Positions 34,852 through 43,542 of a stretch of 64,000 nt of DNA are shown here, one piece after another. Each line of letters starts with the position of its first letter. Within the stretch, counting starts at the first letter, position 1. Under the pieces are notes generated by a model. The model was not told the DNA's origin. It saw only the letters and a list, made by a program, of their open reading frames with translations, and did no database searches. This DNA comes from Bradyrhizobium sp. SSBR45G (GTDB lineage: Bacteria > Pseudomonadota > Alphaproteobacteria > Rhizobiales > Xanthobacteraceae). A program made the position numbers and the translations under genes. The stretch covers positions 124,001-188,000 of the forward strand of contig NZ_BSCT01000003.1 of the NCBI RefSeq assembly GCF_030159255.1, read 5' to 3'.

Positions 34852-35784
34852 CTAGCGCCAGCGCCGGTGCAGCCAAAGCCACTGCTCCGGATATTCGCGG
34901 ACCCAGCCTTCGACGACGTCGGTGACCGCCTGCGTCGTGCCCTGGATGTCGATCTGGCCGTCGGCCGTGCGCACCGGCTTCACTTCCTCCGACAATTCGG
35001 CACGGAAGCGCCGGCCGGGGAGGCGGATGATGCGGACGCCGTGCACGGGGCATTCGACCTGGCGCAACAGGCGCGCCAGCATCGGATTCGCGCGGGTCTT
35101 GCGGCCGAAGAATGTCACCTCGACGCCACCGGTCAGATACTGATCGACCAGCATCGCGACGTGCTGGCCGGCCCTGAGCGCCTCGGCGAGCCGGAGCGGG
35201 GCGCCGCGGCCTGCGGCGATGAGCGTGCCCATCTTGACCTGCCGCATCTCCTGGATGATGCGGTCGGCGGCGGCGATGTTCGGCCTGCGATAGAGGATCG
35301 CGGTATCGAGCTTGTGGGCGACCGCCGCAAGCGCCGGCATCTCCCAGTTGGCGAGGTGGCTTGCGAAGATCAGCGCAGGCTTGCCGTCGAGGCGGAGCTG
35401 GTGGAACAGCTCGTGGGTGCGTGGCGACAGCTCGATCCGGCTGCGCTCCGGATGCTCCTCGTCGAAATCCCAGATCTTGTCGAGATGGGCGAACTCGGCG
35501 CCGACGCGGCCGAGATTGTCCCAGACGCCGGCGATGATGGTCTCGATCTCCTGCGGCGACTTTTCCGGAAAGGCCGCGGTGAGATTGTCGCGCGCGATCC
35601 GCTGCTCGCGCAGCCGCGGCCCGATCGTCTGCGCGATGCGCGCGAACAGATCGGCCGTCTTCTGCGGATCGAAATAGCGCGTGGTCCTGAGCATGCCGAC
35701 CGTCAGCGCGCCGACGGCGGAGGCCCCGAACGATTTCGAGGCCTCACGGATCGCGAGCTTGGTCCGGAGGGGCAGGAGACTCAT
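34852..35784 (-). CDS. lpxXL: Lipid A very-long-chain acyltransferase (LpxXL/HtrB family)
   Basis: A 310-residue inner-membrane acyltransferase of the HtrB/LpxL family. The catalytic HX4E motif is in FASHLANWEMPALA and a second block is AMLVDQYLTGGVEVTFFGRKTRANPMLARL. IRLPGRRFRAELSEEVKP and the YPEQWLWLHRRW end are typical of the family. As the last gene of the acpXL cluster it should transfer the C26-C32 hydroxyacyl chain from AcpXL to lipid A, which strengthens the outer membrane. The start lies 16 bases after the fabF1 stop. In Rhizobium an alcohol dehydrogenase gene sits between these two; here it is missing. Confidence 0.9.
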   Translation of the reverse strand: MSLLPLRTKLAIREASKSFGASAVGALTVGMLRTTRYFDPQKTADLFARIAQTIGPRLREQRIARDNLTAAFPEKSPQEIETIIAGVWDNLGRVGAEFAHLDKIWDFDEEHPERSRIELSPRTHELFHQLRLDGKPALIFASHLANWEMPALAAVAHKLDTAILYRRPNIAAADRIIQEMRQVKMGTLIAAGRGAPLRLAEALRAGQHVAMLVDQYLTGGVEVTFFGRKTRANPMLARLLRQVECPVHGVRIIRLPGRRFRAELSEEVKPVRTADGQIDIQGTTQAVTDVVEGWVREYPEQWLWLHRRWR

Positions 35785-35800
35785 CGATGCGACAGGCGGA

Positions 35801-37075
35801 TCATGCCGGTTCGCGGGTCAGGATCAGCGAGGCATTCTGGCCGCCGAAGCCGAACGAGTTCGACATGACGGTCGTGACGCGCGCCGCGCGGGCGGTGTTG
35901 CCGACGACGTCGAACGGGATCGCGGGATCCGGGATGTCGTAGTTGATGGTCGGCGGGATCAGCTGATGCTCGAGCGTCAGCAGCGAGATGATCGCCTCGA
36001 CCGCGCCGGCCGCCGAGATGGTGTGGCCGACCATCGACTTGTTCGACGACACCGGGATCCTGCTGGCGCGCTCGCCGAACACGGCGGAGACACCGACATA
36101 TTCCATCTTGTCGTTTTCCGGCGTCGCGGTGCCGTGGGCGTTGATGTGGTCGATCTGCTCCGGCGCCATGCCGGCGTCGGCCAGCGCCTTGCGGATGCAG
36201 CCGATGATCGGCTTGCCGTCCGGCGAGGAGCGGGTGCGGTGGAAGGAATCGGTCAGCTCGCCGCAGCCGGCGACGACGCCGAGGATCTTGGCGCCGCGGG
36301 CAACGGCAGCATCATAGCTTTCCAGCACCAATGCGCCGGCGCCTTCGGCCATCACGAAGCCGTCGCGATTCTTGGAGAACGGCTTGGATGCAGCCTGCGG
36401 TGGATCATTCTGCGTCGACAGCGCCGAGAGCAGCGAGAAGCGCACCAGGCCTTCCGGATTGACCGAGCCTTCGGTGGCCGCGCACAGCGCGACATCGGTC
36501 TCGCCGCGCCGGATGGCCTCGACGCCGAGCTGGATCGCGGTCGCGCCGGAGGCGCAGGCGGTCGACAGCGAGATCGGCGAGCCCTTGGTGCCGAAGGTGT
36601 CGGACAGTGAATCCGCCACCGAGCCGAACAGGAAGCGATGGTGATAGTTGACGAACTTGCCACCGCCGCAGGCCTTCAGCAGGTCGTCATAGGTGAACTG
36701 CGTGCCGCCGACCTCATGCGCGAGTTCCAGCCGCTGCGGCCACTCGATCTCGACCGGTGCGACGGCCAGAAACAGCGGGCCCGGGAAGTCGCCCTTGGAG
36801 CCGATCCCGGCTTGCGCGATCGCTTCCTCGACGGCCATGTGGCCGAGGCGCTCTGACAGCCCCGTCGACGTGAATGGTGCAACGGGGACGAAATCGACCG
36901 TGCCGGCCATCGTCGTCTTCAAGCCGTCGATCGGGAAGCGCGTGATGGTGCGGATGCCGGACTCGCCGGCCACCAGCTTGGTCCAGTTGTCGGACTTGCC
37001 GGCCCCGAGCGAGGTGACAATGCCCATGCCCGTCACGACCACGACGGGGCGTCCAAACTTGTCGCGTACACTCAT
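35801..37075 (-). CDS. Beta-ketoacyl-ACP synthase II-like, acpXL cluster (fabF1XL)
   Basis: A 424-residue KAS II-type condensing enzyme. All three catalytic residues are present: Cys174 in STACASGATA, His314 in NAHGTATPEND and His351 in SNKSMVGHTISAAG. The C-terminal NSFGFGGQNASL is normal. It probably elongates the acyl chain on AcpXL to C26-C32 with the neighbouring KAS partner. The stop-to-start gap to the partner gene upstream (37115) is 39 bases and to lpxXL downstream is 16. Compared with housekeeping FabF (about 410-420 residues) the length is normal, but it differs around residues 60-150, as expected for this specialised subfamily. Confidence 0.92.
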   Translation of the reverse strand: MSVRDKFGRPVVVVTGMGIVTSLGAGKSDNWTKLVAGESGIRTITRFPIDGLKTTMAGTVDFVPVAPFTSTGLSERLGHMAVEEAIAQAGIGSKGDFPGPLFLAVAPVEIEWPQRLELAHEVGGTQFTYDDLLKACGGGKFVNYHHRFLFGSVADSLSDTFGTKGSPISLSTACASGATAIQLGVEAIRRGETDVALCAATEGSVNPEGLVRFSLLSALSTQNDPPQAASKPFSKNRDGFVMAEGAGALVLESYDAAVARGAKILGVVAGCGELTDSFHRTRSSPDGKPIIGCIRKALADAGMAPEQIDHINAHGTATPENDKMEYVGVSAVFGERASRIPVSSNKSMVGHTISAAGAVEAIISLLTLEHQLIPPTINYDIPDPAIPFDVVGNTARAARVTTVMSNSFGFGGQNASLILTREPA

Positions 37076-37114
37076 GATGTCCCCCCGTCGCGTCGCCTCA
37101 GGCGCGCGCCGCGT

Positions 37115-38320
37115 TCACTTGACTGCTTCGACCAAGGCCATGCCTTCGCCGCGGTAATGGCCGGCGCCGACCACCACGATCTGGGTCGGAGCCGCCGTCA
37201 TGTCGGTTTCGACGCCCGACGTGTCGCCCGGCGCGAACAGCGCGCCGCGCGAGATCGAGAGCGCCGCGAGCGCAAGGCCGAGCGCGAATTGCGCTTCCAT
37301 GCTGTGACCGAAACGGGTCCCGCTCGAGCGCACCGCGAAGGCCTTGTGATGGTCGAGGAACGCGCGCTCCTCCGACGTCACCGGCTCGGCACCGGTTGCG
37401 CCCGTGATGATCGCCCCCGGCGTCTCGTGTACGCCGAGCGCGGACCAGAGGCGGTCCAGCGTTCCGGTCACCGCGCCTGCCTCCTTGCGGCGGGCACGGT
37501 CGGCGACGACCTTGCTCAGCCGGGCCAGCGGCTTGGCGCCGCGCGCCTCGGCATGCGGCCTGGATTCCAGCACCAGGAAGGCGCCGGCCGATCCGAGTGC
37601 AAAACCCGGATGCTCGTTGCGGGCCCAGACCGGCTTGAACTCGTTCTTCAGATTGTAGTCGCCGAATTCGTACAGGACGAGCAGGTCCTTGCGCTCGCCA
37701 TTATGCGAGCCGCCGACCAGCGCGATGTCGCTCTGGCCACCGGCGATGCGGGCCAGCGCGATCTTGAAGGCATCGACGCCGGCGACCTCTTCGCCCATGA
37801 AGGTGCGCGACGTGCCGCACACGCCATGCGAGATCGCGATGTTGCCGGCGAGCAGGTTCGACAGCTGCGCCAGGAACAGGGTCGGGCGCAGATCGCTCAT
37901 CAGCCGGTCGTTGAGGAAGCCCGGCGTGCAATTGCCCTCGGCCTCAGCGTTGAGAATGGCGGTGTCGACGGAGATGTCGCGCTCGCCACCGCCCGCGGCG
38001 ACGATCATGTCCATCCGGGACAGGATGTCCTTGTTGCCCTTGAGGCCCGCGGAATCCAGCGCCAGCCCGGCCGCATAGGTGCCGATGCGCTGCCACGCTT
38101 CCATCTGGCGCTGTTCCTTCTTGGGGATCTGCGCTTCCAGATTCACCTTGGCCCAGGGATGCACGATGTAGGGCGCAAAACCCTTCTCGTCGACATTCAT
38201 CTGGCCGGAGTTGAGGGCCTCCCAGTTCGCATCAAGGCCCTCGCCGAGCGAGGTCGCAAGACCAATGCCGGTGATCCAGACTTCGACGGGCTCGGCGGTC
38301 ACGGCTGTGGTCTCACTCAT
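37115..38320 (-). CDS. Beta-ketoacyl-ACP synthase-like, acpXL cluster (fabF2XL), one catalytic His absent
   Basis: A 401-residue ketosynthase fold protein. The active Cys is present (Cys168 in SHGVCGTSRT) and the second His is kept (His339 in GTRFGHSMEAQF). The first catalytic His of the NAHGT motif is missing: the matching segment is IITGATGAEPVT (304-315). It is therefore probably a specialised subunit working with fabF1, similar in principle to chain-length factors, although those lose Cys instead. The start overlaps the fabZ stop by four bases, in the order acpXL, fabZ, fabF2, fabF1, lpxXL. No housekeeping role is expected. Confidence 0.88.
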   Translation of the reverse strand: MSETTAVTAEPVEVWITGIGLATSLGEGLDANWEALNSGQMNVDEKGFAPYIVHPWAKVNLEAQIPKKEQRQMEAWQRIGTYAAGLALDSAGLKGNKDILSRMDMIVAAGGGERDISVDTAILNAEAEGNCTPGFLNDRLMSDLRPTLFLAQLSNLLAGNIAISHGVCGTSRTFMGEEVAGVDAFKIALARIAGGQSDIALVGGSHNGERKDLLVLYEFGDYNLKNEFKPVWARNEHPGFALGSAGAFLVLESRPHAEARGAKPLARLSKVVADRARRKEAGAVTGTLDRLWSALGVHETPGAIITGATGAEPVTSEERAFLDHHKAFAVRSSGTRFGHSMEAQFALGLALAALSISRGALFAPGDTSGVETDMTAAPTQIVVVGAGHYRGEGMALVEAVK

Positions 38321-38787
38321 CTCTGCAGCGCCTGTTGCGGAAAGCCGATGCGCTGGGCCTCGGCGTCCATGTGTCCGCGCAATTCCGGATTGGGGAAGGG
38401 GACGTGGCTGAAGGTGAGGCTAGCGTTCGAGCGCAGCTTGCCGTCGACCTTCACCCGCGCCTCCGTCATGGCGTAGCCGGATCCCTCGTGGATCACGCTG
38501 GCTTCCACCGTCAGCACCTCGCCGGGCGTCACGAAGCCGCGCATCTTGGCTTCCTTGACGGCGGCCAGGAACGGCATGCGCTCGAACTTCATCAGCGCCA
38601 GCAGCAGCCAGCCCGACGTCTGCGCCATCGACTCGATCAGCAGCACGCCGGGCATGATCGGATGCCCGGGGAAATGCCCCTCGAAGATCGTGCTCTCGGT
38701 GGGAACCTTGGCTTCGACCGTGATCGTCTTCTCGTCCACCTTGAGGTCGAGAATGCGGTCGATCAGCTTGAAATATTCGATCTGCAT
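38317..38787 (-). CDS. fabZ: 3-hydroxyacyl-ACP dehydratase (FabZ-like) of acpXL cluster
   Basis: A 156-residue hot-dog-fold dehydratase. The catalytic segment GHFPGHPIMPGVLLIESMAQ at residues 37-56 holds His42 and Glu52. MPFLAAVKEAKMRGFVTPGEVL is the family's second motif. It removes water from 3-hydroxyacyl-AcpXL during very-long-chain acyl synthesis. Length is typical, with a slightly longer C-terminus. The gene overlaps the fabF2 start by four bases and begins 9 bases after acpXL, so it is cotranscribed. The housekeeping fabZ lies elsewhere. Confidence 0.92.
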   Translation of the reverse strand: MQIEYFKLIDRILDLKVDEKTITVEAKVPTESTIFEGHFPGHPIMPGVLLIESMAQTSGWLLLALMKFERMPFLAAVKEAKMRGFVTPGEVLTVEASVIHEGSGYAMTEARVKVDGKLRSNASLTFSHVPFPNPELRGHMDAEAQRIGFPQQALQR

Positions 38788-38796
38788 GGCGGGCGC

Positions 38797-39078
38797 TCAG
38801 GCGCCCTTGGCGGCGACCAGCTCGTCGATGCGGGCGCACAGATTCTTCAGCACGAAATACTGCTCGGTGCTGGCTTTGCCGTCGTTGACTTCCTGCGTCC
38901 ACTTCTCGAGCGGCAGCTTGATGCCGAAGGCCTTGTCGATCGCAAACGCGATGTCGAGGAAATCGAGGCTGTCGATGCCCAGATCGTCGATGGCGTGGCT
39001 ATCCGGCGTGATCGTGTCGCGCGGGATGTCGCAGGTTTCAGCGATGATCGTGGCGACCTGATCGAATGTTGAGGACAT
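38797..39078 (-). CDS. acpXL: Specialised acyl carrier protein AcpXL
   Basis: A 93-residue acyl carrier protein. The phosphopantetheine attachment site is Ser37 in [12 protein letters not shown], which has LDFLD where housekeeping AcpP has [37 protein letters not shown] and the helix [18 protein letters not shown] end match AcpXL of rhizobia, which is longer than AcpP (about 78 residues). It carries the growing 27-hydroxyoctacosanoyl-type chain used for lipid A. The start at 39078 (one codon after an overlapping ATG) is used; a start at 39081 would only add one Met. It is the first gene of the five-gene cluster. Confidence 0.92.
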   Translation of the reverse strand: MSSTFDQVATIIAETCDIPRDTITPDSHAIDDLGIDSLDFLDIAFAIDKAFGIKLPLEKWTQEVNDGKASTEQYFVLKNLCARIDELVAAKGA

Positions 39079-39293
39079 CACTAAGCCTTTGATATTTTGG
39101 AACTAATCCGGATAAGGGCAACGAGAGGACACCGCGCCCCCAAGGGCGTCTGATGCGAGCCCTATACCCCCGTCGCCCAGGAGTCGTGTGCCCGTATATC
39201 GGAGCGCCGCGGTGAGTTCAATGGAGCCGGACGCGGCGGTTGTGGCGGGATTGTGATGCTTGTCGGCAGGCGGGCGTCGCGTTCGCGAGGGGG

Positions 39294-39644
39294 TCAGGGC
39301 GTGTAGGTCTCGGTGATGATGCGGGCGCAGTCGCGCCGTCCGGTCAGGATGCAATCCTGGGTCTTGCGGAGATCGGCGATGCTCATCGCCAGCCAGATTC
39401 CGATCGCCGTCAGCGCGACGGTGAAGGCGATGGCGGCGATGTTGGCGAGGATGCGGTGCCGGAAATCGTCGGGCTCCTCGCGCGGCTGCTCGTAGCGGGA
39501 CAGGTCGAGCGGCGCCGGCTCGCGCCGATGCAGCGGGACAGGCGGGCTGCCGCCCTCGGTCACGCGCCGCACCGGACCATTGCGGGGCCGGAACGGCACC
39601 ACGCGATGCTCTTCCTCCGCTGCCATGGGGCGCTGGGTCTTCAT
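39294..39644 (-). CDS. Conserved single-pass membrane protein, unknown
   Basis: A 116-residue protein starting MKTQRPMAAEEEHRVVPFRPRNG. A basic, Pro-rich cytoplasmic half of about 65 residues (with SRYEQPREEPDDFRHRI) is followed by one membrane helix, ANIAAIAFTVALTAIGIWLAM, and a short tail with two Cys (KTQDCILTGRRDCARIITE). The ATG at 39644 has GGAGTCGAGG upstream; the longer in-frame reading to 39845 is not supported. No family recognised, though the VPFRPRNG/TQDC pattern suggests a conserved alphaproteobacterial protein. It is on the same strand as acpXL, 215 bases upstream of it. Confidence 0.65.
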   Translation of the reverse strand: MKTQRPMAAEEEHRVVPFRPRNGPVRRVTEGGSPPVPLHRREPAPLDLSRYEQPREEPDDFRHRILANIAAIAFTVALTAIGIWLAMSIADLRKTQDCILTGRRDCARIITETYTP

Positions 39645-39857
39645 GCCTCGACTCCGATGCTCGTTCTTAGCACGCGGGGCCAAGCTCTCACAAAAAAAAT
39701 CGTCCTGATTGAGCTGCATCAGCCAATCCGCTCGCTCTGCGGATGCGCGCGCCGCGGCCTTCGCGCCGGCCGCCGGAACCGGGCGGAACGCTTCACATAT
39801 GCGCTGCCGGCCGGACGTGGCATAATGCCGGCCCCGTCGACTCATCGGAGTTCACGC

Positions 39858-40484
39858 ATGGCCAACACCAGAGAGCCGCTGCTGCATCCCGTGCCGATCC
39901 TGTCGCTGCGCCCGACGCAGATGACGGTCGGCATGCGCGAGGTGAAGGAGAAGCGTGAGCGCTGGCGCGAGCACAAGTCGAAGAAGAAGCAGGCCGAGCT
40001 GCTCGGCAAGCACATGATCCCGGTCGTGCTCGGACCGGACAAGCGGCACTATGTGGTCGATCATCATCATCTGGCGCGTGCGCTCCATGACGAAGGCGTC
40101 AAGGATGTCCTGGTCACGATCATCGGCGACCTCTCGATGGTCGATCCCGACGCATTCTGGGGCGTGATGGACAACAAGCGCTGGGTCTATCCCTATGATG
40201 CGAAGGGCGAGCGGCGGCATTTCAAGGATCTGCCGAAGACGGTGGCGGATCTGAAGGACGATCCGTTCCGCAGCCTCGCCGGCGAGCTGCGCCGTGCCGG
40301 CGGCTTTGCCAAGGACACCACGCCGTTCAGCGAGTTCCTGTGGGCCGATTTCCTGCGCCGCAAGGTCAAGCGCAAGACGGTCGAGACCCATTTCGGGGCT
40401 GCCATGGAGCACGCGCTGGCGGTCGCCAAGAGCCATGACGCCGTCTATCTGCCCGGCTGGTGCGGGCCGGCGTCGGACGACTGA
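39858..40484 (+). CDS. ParB-like (ParBc_2 fold) protein
   Basis: A 208-residue cytoplasmic protein. The N-terminal part (residues about 12-95) has a ParB/sulfiredoxin-type domain: VPILSLRPTQMTVGMREVKEKRERW, then MIPVVLGPDKRHYVVDHHHLARALHDEGVKDVLVTII. The DHHHLARAL stretch corresponds to the DGHHRxxAA motif of ParB-type nucleases and nucleotide hydrolases. The C-terminal part (FKDLPKTVADLKDDPFRSLAGELRRAGG and FSEFLWADFLRRKVKR) is a helical domain seen in chromosomal ParBc_2 proteins. It has no ParA partner, so a partition role is unlikely. The activity is not known. Confidence 0.75.
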   Translation: MANTREPLLHPVPILSLRPTQMTVGMREVKEKRERWREHKSKKKQAELLGKHMIPVVLGPDKRHYVVDHHHLARALHDEGVKDVLVTIIGDLSMVDPDAFWGVMDNKRWVYPYDAKGERRHFKDLPKTVADLKDDPFRSLAGELRRAGGFAKDTTPFSEFLWADFLRRKVKRKTVETHFGAAMEHALAVAKSHDAVYLPGWCGPASDD

Positions 40485-40490
40485 CCGGTC

Positions 40491-41075
40491 TCACTTGGTC
40501 TTCGGAAGCCGCCCCATCAGATAGAACTCGTCGTTCGGGCGCATGCCCGTGACGTTGGCCATCCGGTTCGACAGCGCGAAGAACGCCGCGATCGCGGCGA
40601 TGTCCCAGATGTCGTCGTCGCTGAAGCCGTGGCCGGCGAGCGCCTGGAAGTCGGCGTCGCCGACGGTCTGCGCCGTCAGCGCCACCTTCATCGCGAAATC
40701 GAGCATCGCCGTCTGCCGCGGCGTGATGTCGGCCTTGCGGTAGTTGATCGCGATCTGGTCGGCGATCAGCGGATTTTTCGCGCGGATGCGCAGGATCGCG
40801 CCATGCGCGATGACGCAATATTGGCACTGGTTGGCGCTCGAGGTCGCCACCACGATCATCTCGCGCTCGGCCTTGGTCAGCCCGCCGTCCTTCTCCATCA
40901 GCGCGTCGTGATAGGCGAAGAAGGCGCGGAACTCATCGGGCCGGTGCGCCAGGGTCAGGAACACATTCGGCACGAAGCCGCTCTTCTCCTGCACAGCCAG
41001 CAGACGTGTGCGGATGTCGTCCGGCAGGGCGGAGATCGCAGGGACGGGAAAGCGGCTGATGGGAGCTGGCGTCAT
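40491..41075 (-). CDS. AhpD-like carboxymuconolactone decarboxylase-family protein
   Basis: A 194-residue helical protein of the CMD/AhpD family, in the peroxidase-related subgroup. The redox motif is CQYC in ANQCQYCVIAHGAILR (residues about 83-98), with the proton-relay His ten residues before the helix end. LTKAEREMIVVATSSAN and the C-terminal DDIWDIAAIAAFFALSNRMANVTG are family signatures. It probably reduces alkyl hydroperoxides with a thiol partner, but no ahpC is near. It is convergent with the ParB-like gene (6 bases) and upstream of nothing in operon form. Confidence 0.85.
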   Translation of the reverse strand: MTPAPISRFPVPAISALPDDIRTRLLAVQEKSGFVPNVFLTLAHRPDEFRAFFAYHDALMEKDGGLTKAEREMIVVATSSANQCQYCVIAHGAILRIRAKNPLIADQIAINYRKADITPRQTAMLDFAMKVALTAQTVGDADFQALAGHGFSDDDIWDIAAIAAFFALSNRMANVTGMRPNDEFYLMGRLPKTK

Positions 41076-41290
41076 GGCAACGGATCCGGGATGGCGGGGC
41101 AGGGAGCGAACCTTAGTCGATCGGCCGGTAGGCGCAACGCGCTGAGCCTCGATTCAGCACCTCCACGGTGGCGTAGCGCGCGGCCAACGAGCTCGCTGCG
41201 CCGCGACCAGCGCCATCAGGACCTTGCCGGCGCGGCGGGCCGGGGGGTCCATGTCGTTGATCACGCCGTTGACGGTCGGGGACCTGCGGC

Positions 41291-43048
41291 TCAGCGCAGC
41301 GGCTTCTTCAGCAGCGAGAAGCGGTCGGGGTCGAGACCCATCGACGGCTGCAGCATCGGCGCATCCAGCGTGGCCGACAGGCTGCCGCGATCTCCGAGCG
41401 TACTCGTGCCGCCGTCGCCGTTCGAGGCCTCCCGGCTGGACGTCGCCCCGCGCCAGCGTTCCAGCACGGCGCTGACGAAATGCATGTCATGGCCGGCATT
41501 GACCGAGCGCACGGTCGCGATCGTCGCCTCGCTGCGCGGCAATTGATGTAGCGGCACCTCCTTGAAGCGCAGCCGGGTCGGCAGCGCCACGCCTTCGCCG
41601 AACGCCAGCACCTCGCGGGTGCCGAGCGAGGGGACGAAGGAGAGCAGGTTGGCGGCGGCGTCCGACACCGCCGAGCGCAGCAGCGACTGGTCGCGCTCGT
41701 TGGCGAGGCGCATCGTGAACAGCGTGTTGCACTGCGAGATGATGGTGGCGTCGAGCTCGGCGGGCCGCTGCGTGACGAGGCCGAGATAGACGCCGTATTT
41801 GCGGCCTTCCTTGGCGATGCGCGAGATCGCCTTGCGAGTCGGGCCGAAGCCGATCGAGCGGTCGGCGGAGGCGTAGCGGTGCGCTTCCTCGCAGACGAAC
41901 AGCAGCGGCGACACGCCGTCGCTCCACAGGCCGAAATCGAACGCCATACGGCAAACAACCGACACGACGGAATCGACCACCTCGGCCGGGAAGCCGGCGA
42001 GCTGCATCACCGTCATCGGCCGGCCGTTGGCCGGCAGGCGGAACAGGTGGCTGATGACCTCGGCCATGGTGTCGCCGCCGACATTGGCGTTGTCGAACAT
42101 GAAGGCGTAGCGCGGGTCGTTCCGCACCGTCTCGATGCGCGAGATCAGCTTGTGGTAGATGATGCGCGAGGAGCGGTTCTCGAGCTTGCCCATGCGCTCG
42201 TCGATCAGGTTGATCAGGTCGACGAGGCGATAGGGCACCGGCGTGTCGACGGTGTAGCCGACGGTCTTGGGGTCGATGCGCTTGAGGCCGATGCGGTCGG
42301 AGTTCTGGTATTGGGTATAGATGCCCTTCGCCAGCGGGATCACCTCGGCGAGAATGTCGAGCTCCTCCGGCACACCAGGCCGGCCGCCGAACAGGACGTC
42401 GACGATCTCCTCGAAATTGAACAGCCAGAACGGCAGCTTCAGATTGCGCGGGTTCAGCACCAGCGCCTTCTCGCCGAAGCAGCGGCCATATTCGTTGTGG
42501 ACGTCGAGCAGGAAGATGCGCAGGTTCGGCCGCGCCTTCAGGATCTCGTTGAGCAGCAGCGACACGCCGGTCGATTTGCCGACGCCGGTCGAGCCGAGCA
42601 CCGCGAAGTGCTTCGACAGCATCTCCTCGACATTGACGCAGGCACGCACCGTATTGTCCTGCTGCAGCGCGCCGATGTCGATGTGGTCGCCCGCGGTCGG
42701 CGTGTAGATCGTGCGCAGCTCCTGGCTGGTGATCATGTCGACGGCGTCGCCGATGGTCGGATAATGGGTGACGCCGCGCTGGAACTTGGGCCGCTCGGCA
42801 GGGCCGAGAATCTCGCCGAGCAGGTCGACCGACGCCGTCGCGACGTATTCGTCCCCATGCGACATGTCTTCGCTGGTCACCTCGGTGATGATGGCGATGA
42901 TCGTGGCGCTGGGGCAACGAATGCTGATGAAGCGGCCGACTGTCGCGCGGATCTCGGAAACGCTCATCTGCTTCGGCTGCAGAAGAATGCCGACGCGGGC
43001 CTGGGAGCCGCGCACCGAGATCACACGTCCGAAGGATGTCACGGTCAT
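41291..43048 (-). CDS. HerA-like FtsK/HerA ATPase
   Basis: A 585-residue P-loop ATPase. The N-terminal HAS-barrel-like part (FGRVISVRGSQARVGI, about residues 5-60) is a feature of HerA proteins. Walker A is GSTGVGKST (152-160), followed by LLDVHNEYGRCFG with the Walker B-like acidic loop. VCEEAHRYAS supplies Glu of the second acidic motif, and SRIAKEGRKYGVYLGLVTQRPAELDATIISQCNTLF holds the sensor and arginine finger. It would form a hexamer on DNA. HerA usually works with the nuclease NurA, or with a defence partner such as Sir2 or DUF4297; no partner gene is next to it here. The ATG at 43048 gives the conserved start. Confidence 0.85.
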   Translation of the reverse strand: MTVTSFGRVISVRGSQARVGILLQPKQMSVSEIRATVGRFISIRCPSATIIAIITEVTSEDMSHGDEYVATASVDLLGEILGPAERPKFQRGVTHYPTIGDAVDMITSQELRTIYTPTAGDHIDIGALQQDNTVRACVNVEEMLSKHFAVLGSTGVGKSTGVSLLLNEILKARPNLRIFLLDVHNEYGRCFGEKALVLNPRNLKLPFWLFNFEEIVDVLFGGRPGVPEELDILAEVIPLAKGIYTQYQNSDRIGLKRIDPKTVGYTVDTPVPYRLVDLINLIDERMGKLENRSSRIIYHKLISRIETVRNDPRYAFMFDNANVGGDTMAEVISHLFRLPANGRPMTVMQLAGFPAEVVDSVVSVVCRMAFDFGLWSDGVSPLLFVCEEAHRYASADRSIGFGPTRKAISRIAKEGRKYGVYLGLVTQRPAELDATIISQCNTLFTMRLANERDQSLLRSAVSDAAANLLSFVPSLGTREVLAFGEGVALPTRLRFKEVPLHQLPRSEATIATVRSVNAGHDMHFVSAVLERWRGATSSREASNGDGGTSTLGDRGSLSATLDAPMLQPSMGLDPDRFSLLKKPLR

Positions 43049-43392
43049 GAAACCTGTGGTGAATTGTTGAGCTGACACCTTCGCTGGAGGGACTGGAGAA
43101 TGTGTTAAGCGGCCCACATTTGCGGCCGCGCCGTCGCCCGTCGGTGCGGTTCGAGCACGATGCAACGCGTTGCCGGCGCGCCTTCTCAAAGCGGCATAAC
43201 ACATTGGAGCATAAGGCTTTCTGCTTCCTGCGTTAAAGCACCGCGCAAGCCGTCTCGATTAACGTTCGATTCACCACTTTGAAGGGCTGCTTCAGTCTTG
43301 TTCGGACAGCGATCGATGGAACGAGGCCAGCGCCGATGGCGTGCGGAGCGACGCCGCGCGCTTCGGCCGCCGGCGCTTCAAGGCGCACCGAT
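43049..43392. other. Noncoding gap between divergent herA-like and hsp20 genes (first part)
   Basis: About 340 bases between the HerA-like start and the FixK-type box. No gene is supported: possible frames are short, with poor codon use. The stretch presumably holds the HerA-like promoter, but I see no clear motif. Confidence 0.5.
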
Positions 43393-43434
43393 TTGATCGC
43401 GATCAATCTGGAAATCCGGCGAGCCCGCTATAAT
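43393..43434 (+). promoter_or_regulatory. FixK/FNR box and -10 element of hsp20
   Basis: TTGATCGCGATCAA at 43393-43406 is a perfect 14-bp palindrome that fits the FixK/FNR consensus TTGAT-N4-ATCAA. A TATAAT -10 element is at 43429-43434. If transcription starts about 7 bases after it (near 43441), the box is centred at -41.5, the activating position of class II CRP/FNR promoters. Hsp20 starts 102 bases further on. Oxygen-limited induction by FixK2 or an FNR homologue is inferred. Confidence 0.75.
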
Positions 43435-43542
43435 TTTCCCGTCAAGCGCGAGGGGGCGGATGCCGGCCGATCTCGTCAAGCGCAACGGCCGCGCCCACGC
43501 CGCCTGAGAGCCGATCCTCGCGTGAAGCAGGAGGATGAAGTC

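Noticed and set aside
43407..43542. ROSE-type RNA thermometer in the hsp20 leader
   Set aside because: The leader lacks the conserved ROSE end that pairs with the ribosome site; the FixK-type promoter explains control better.
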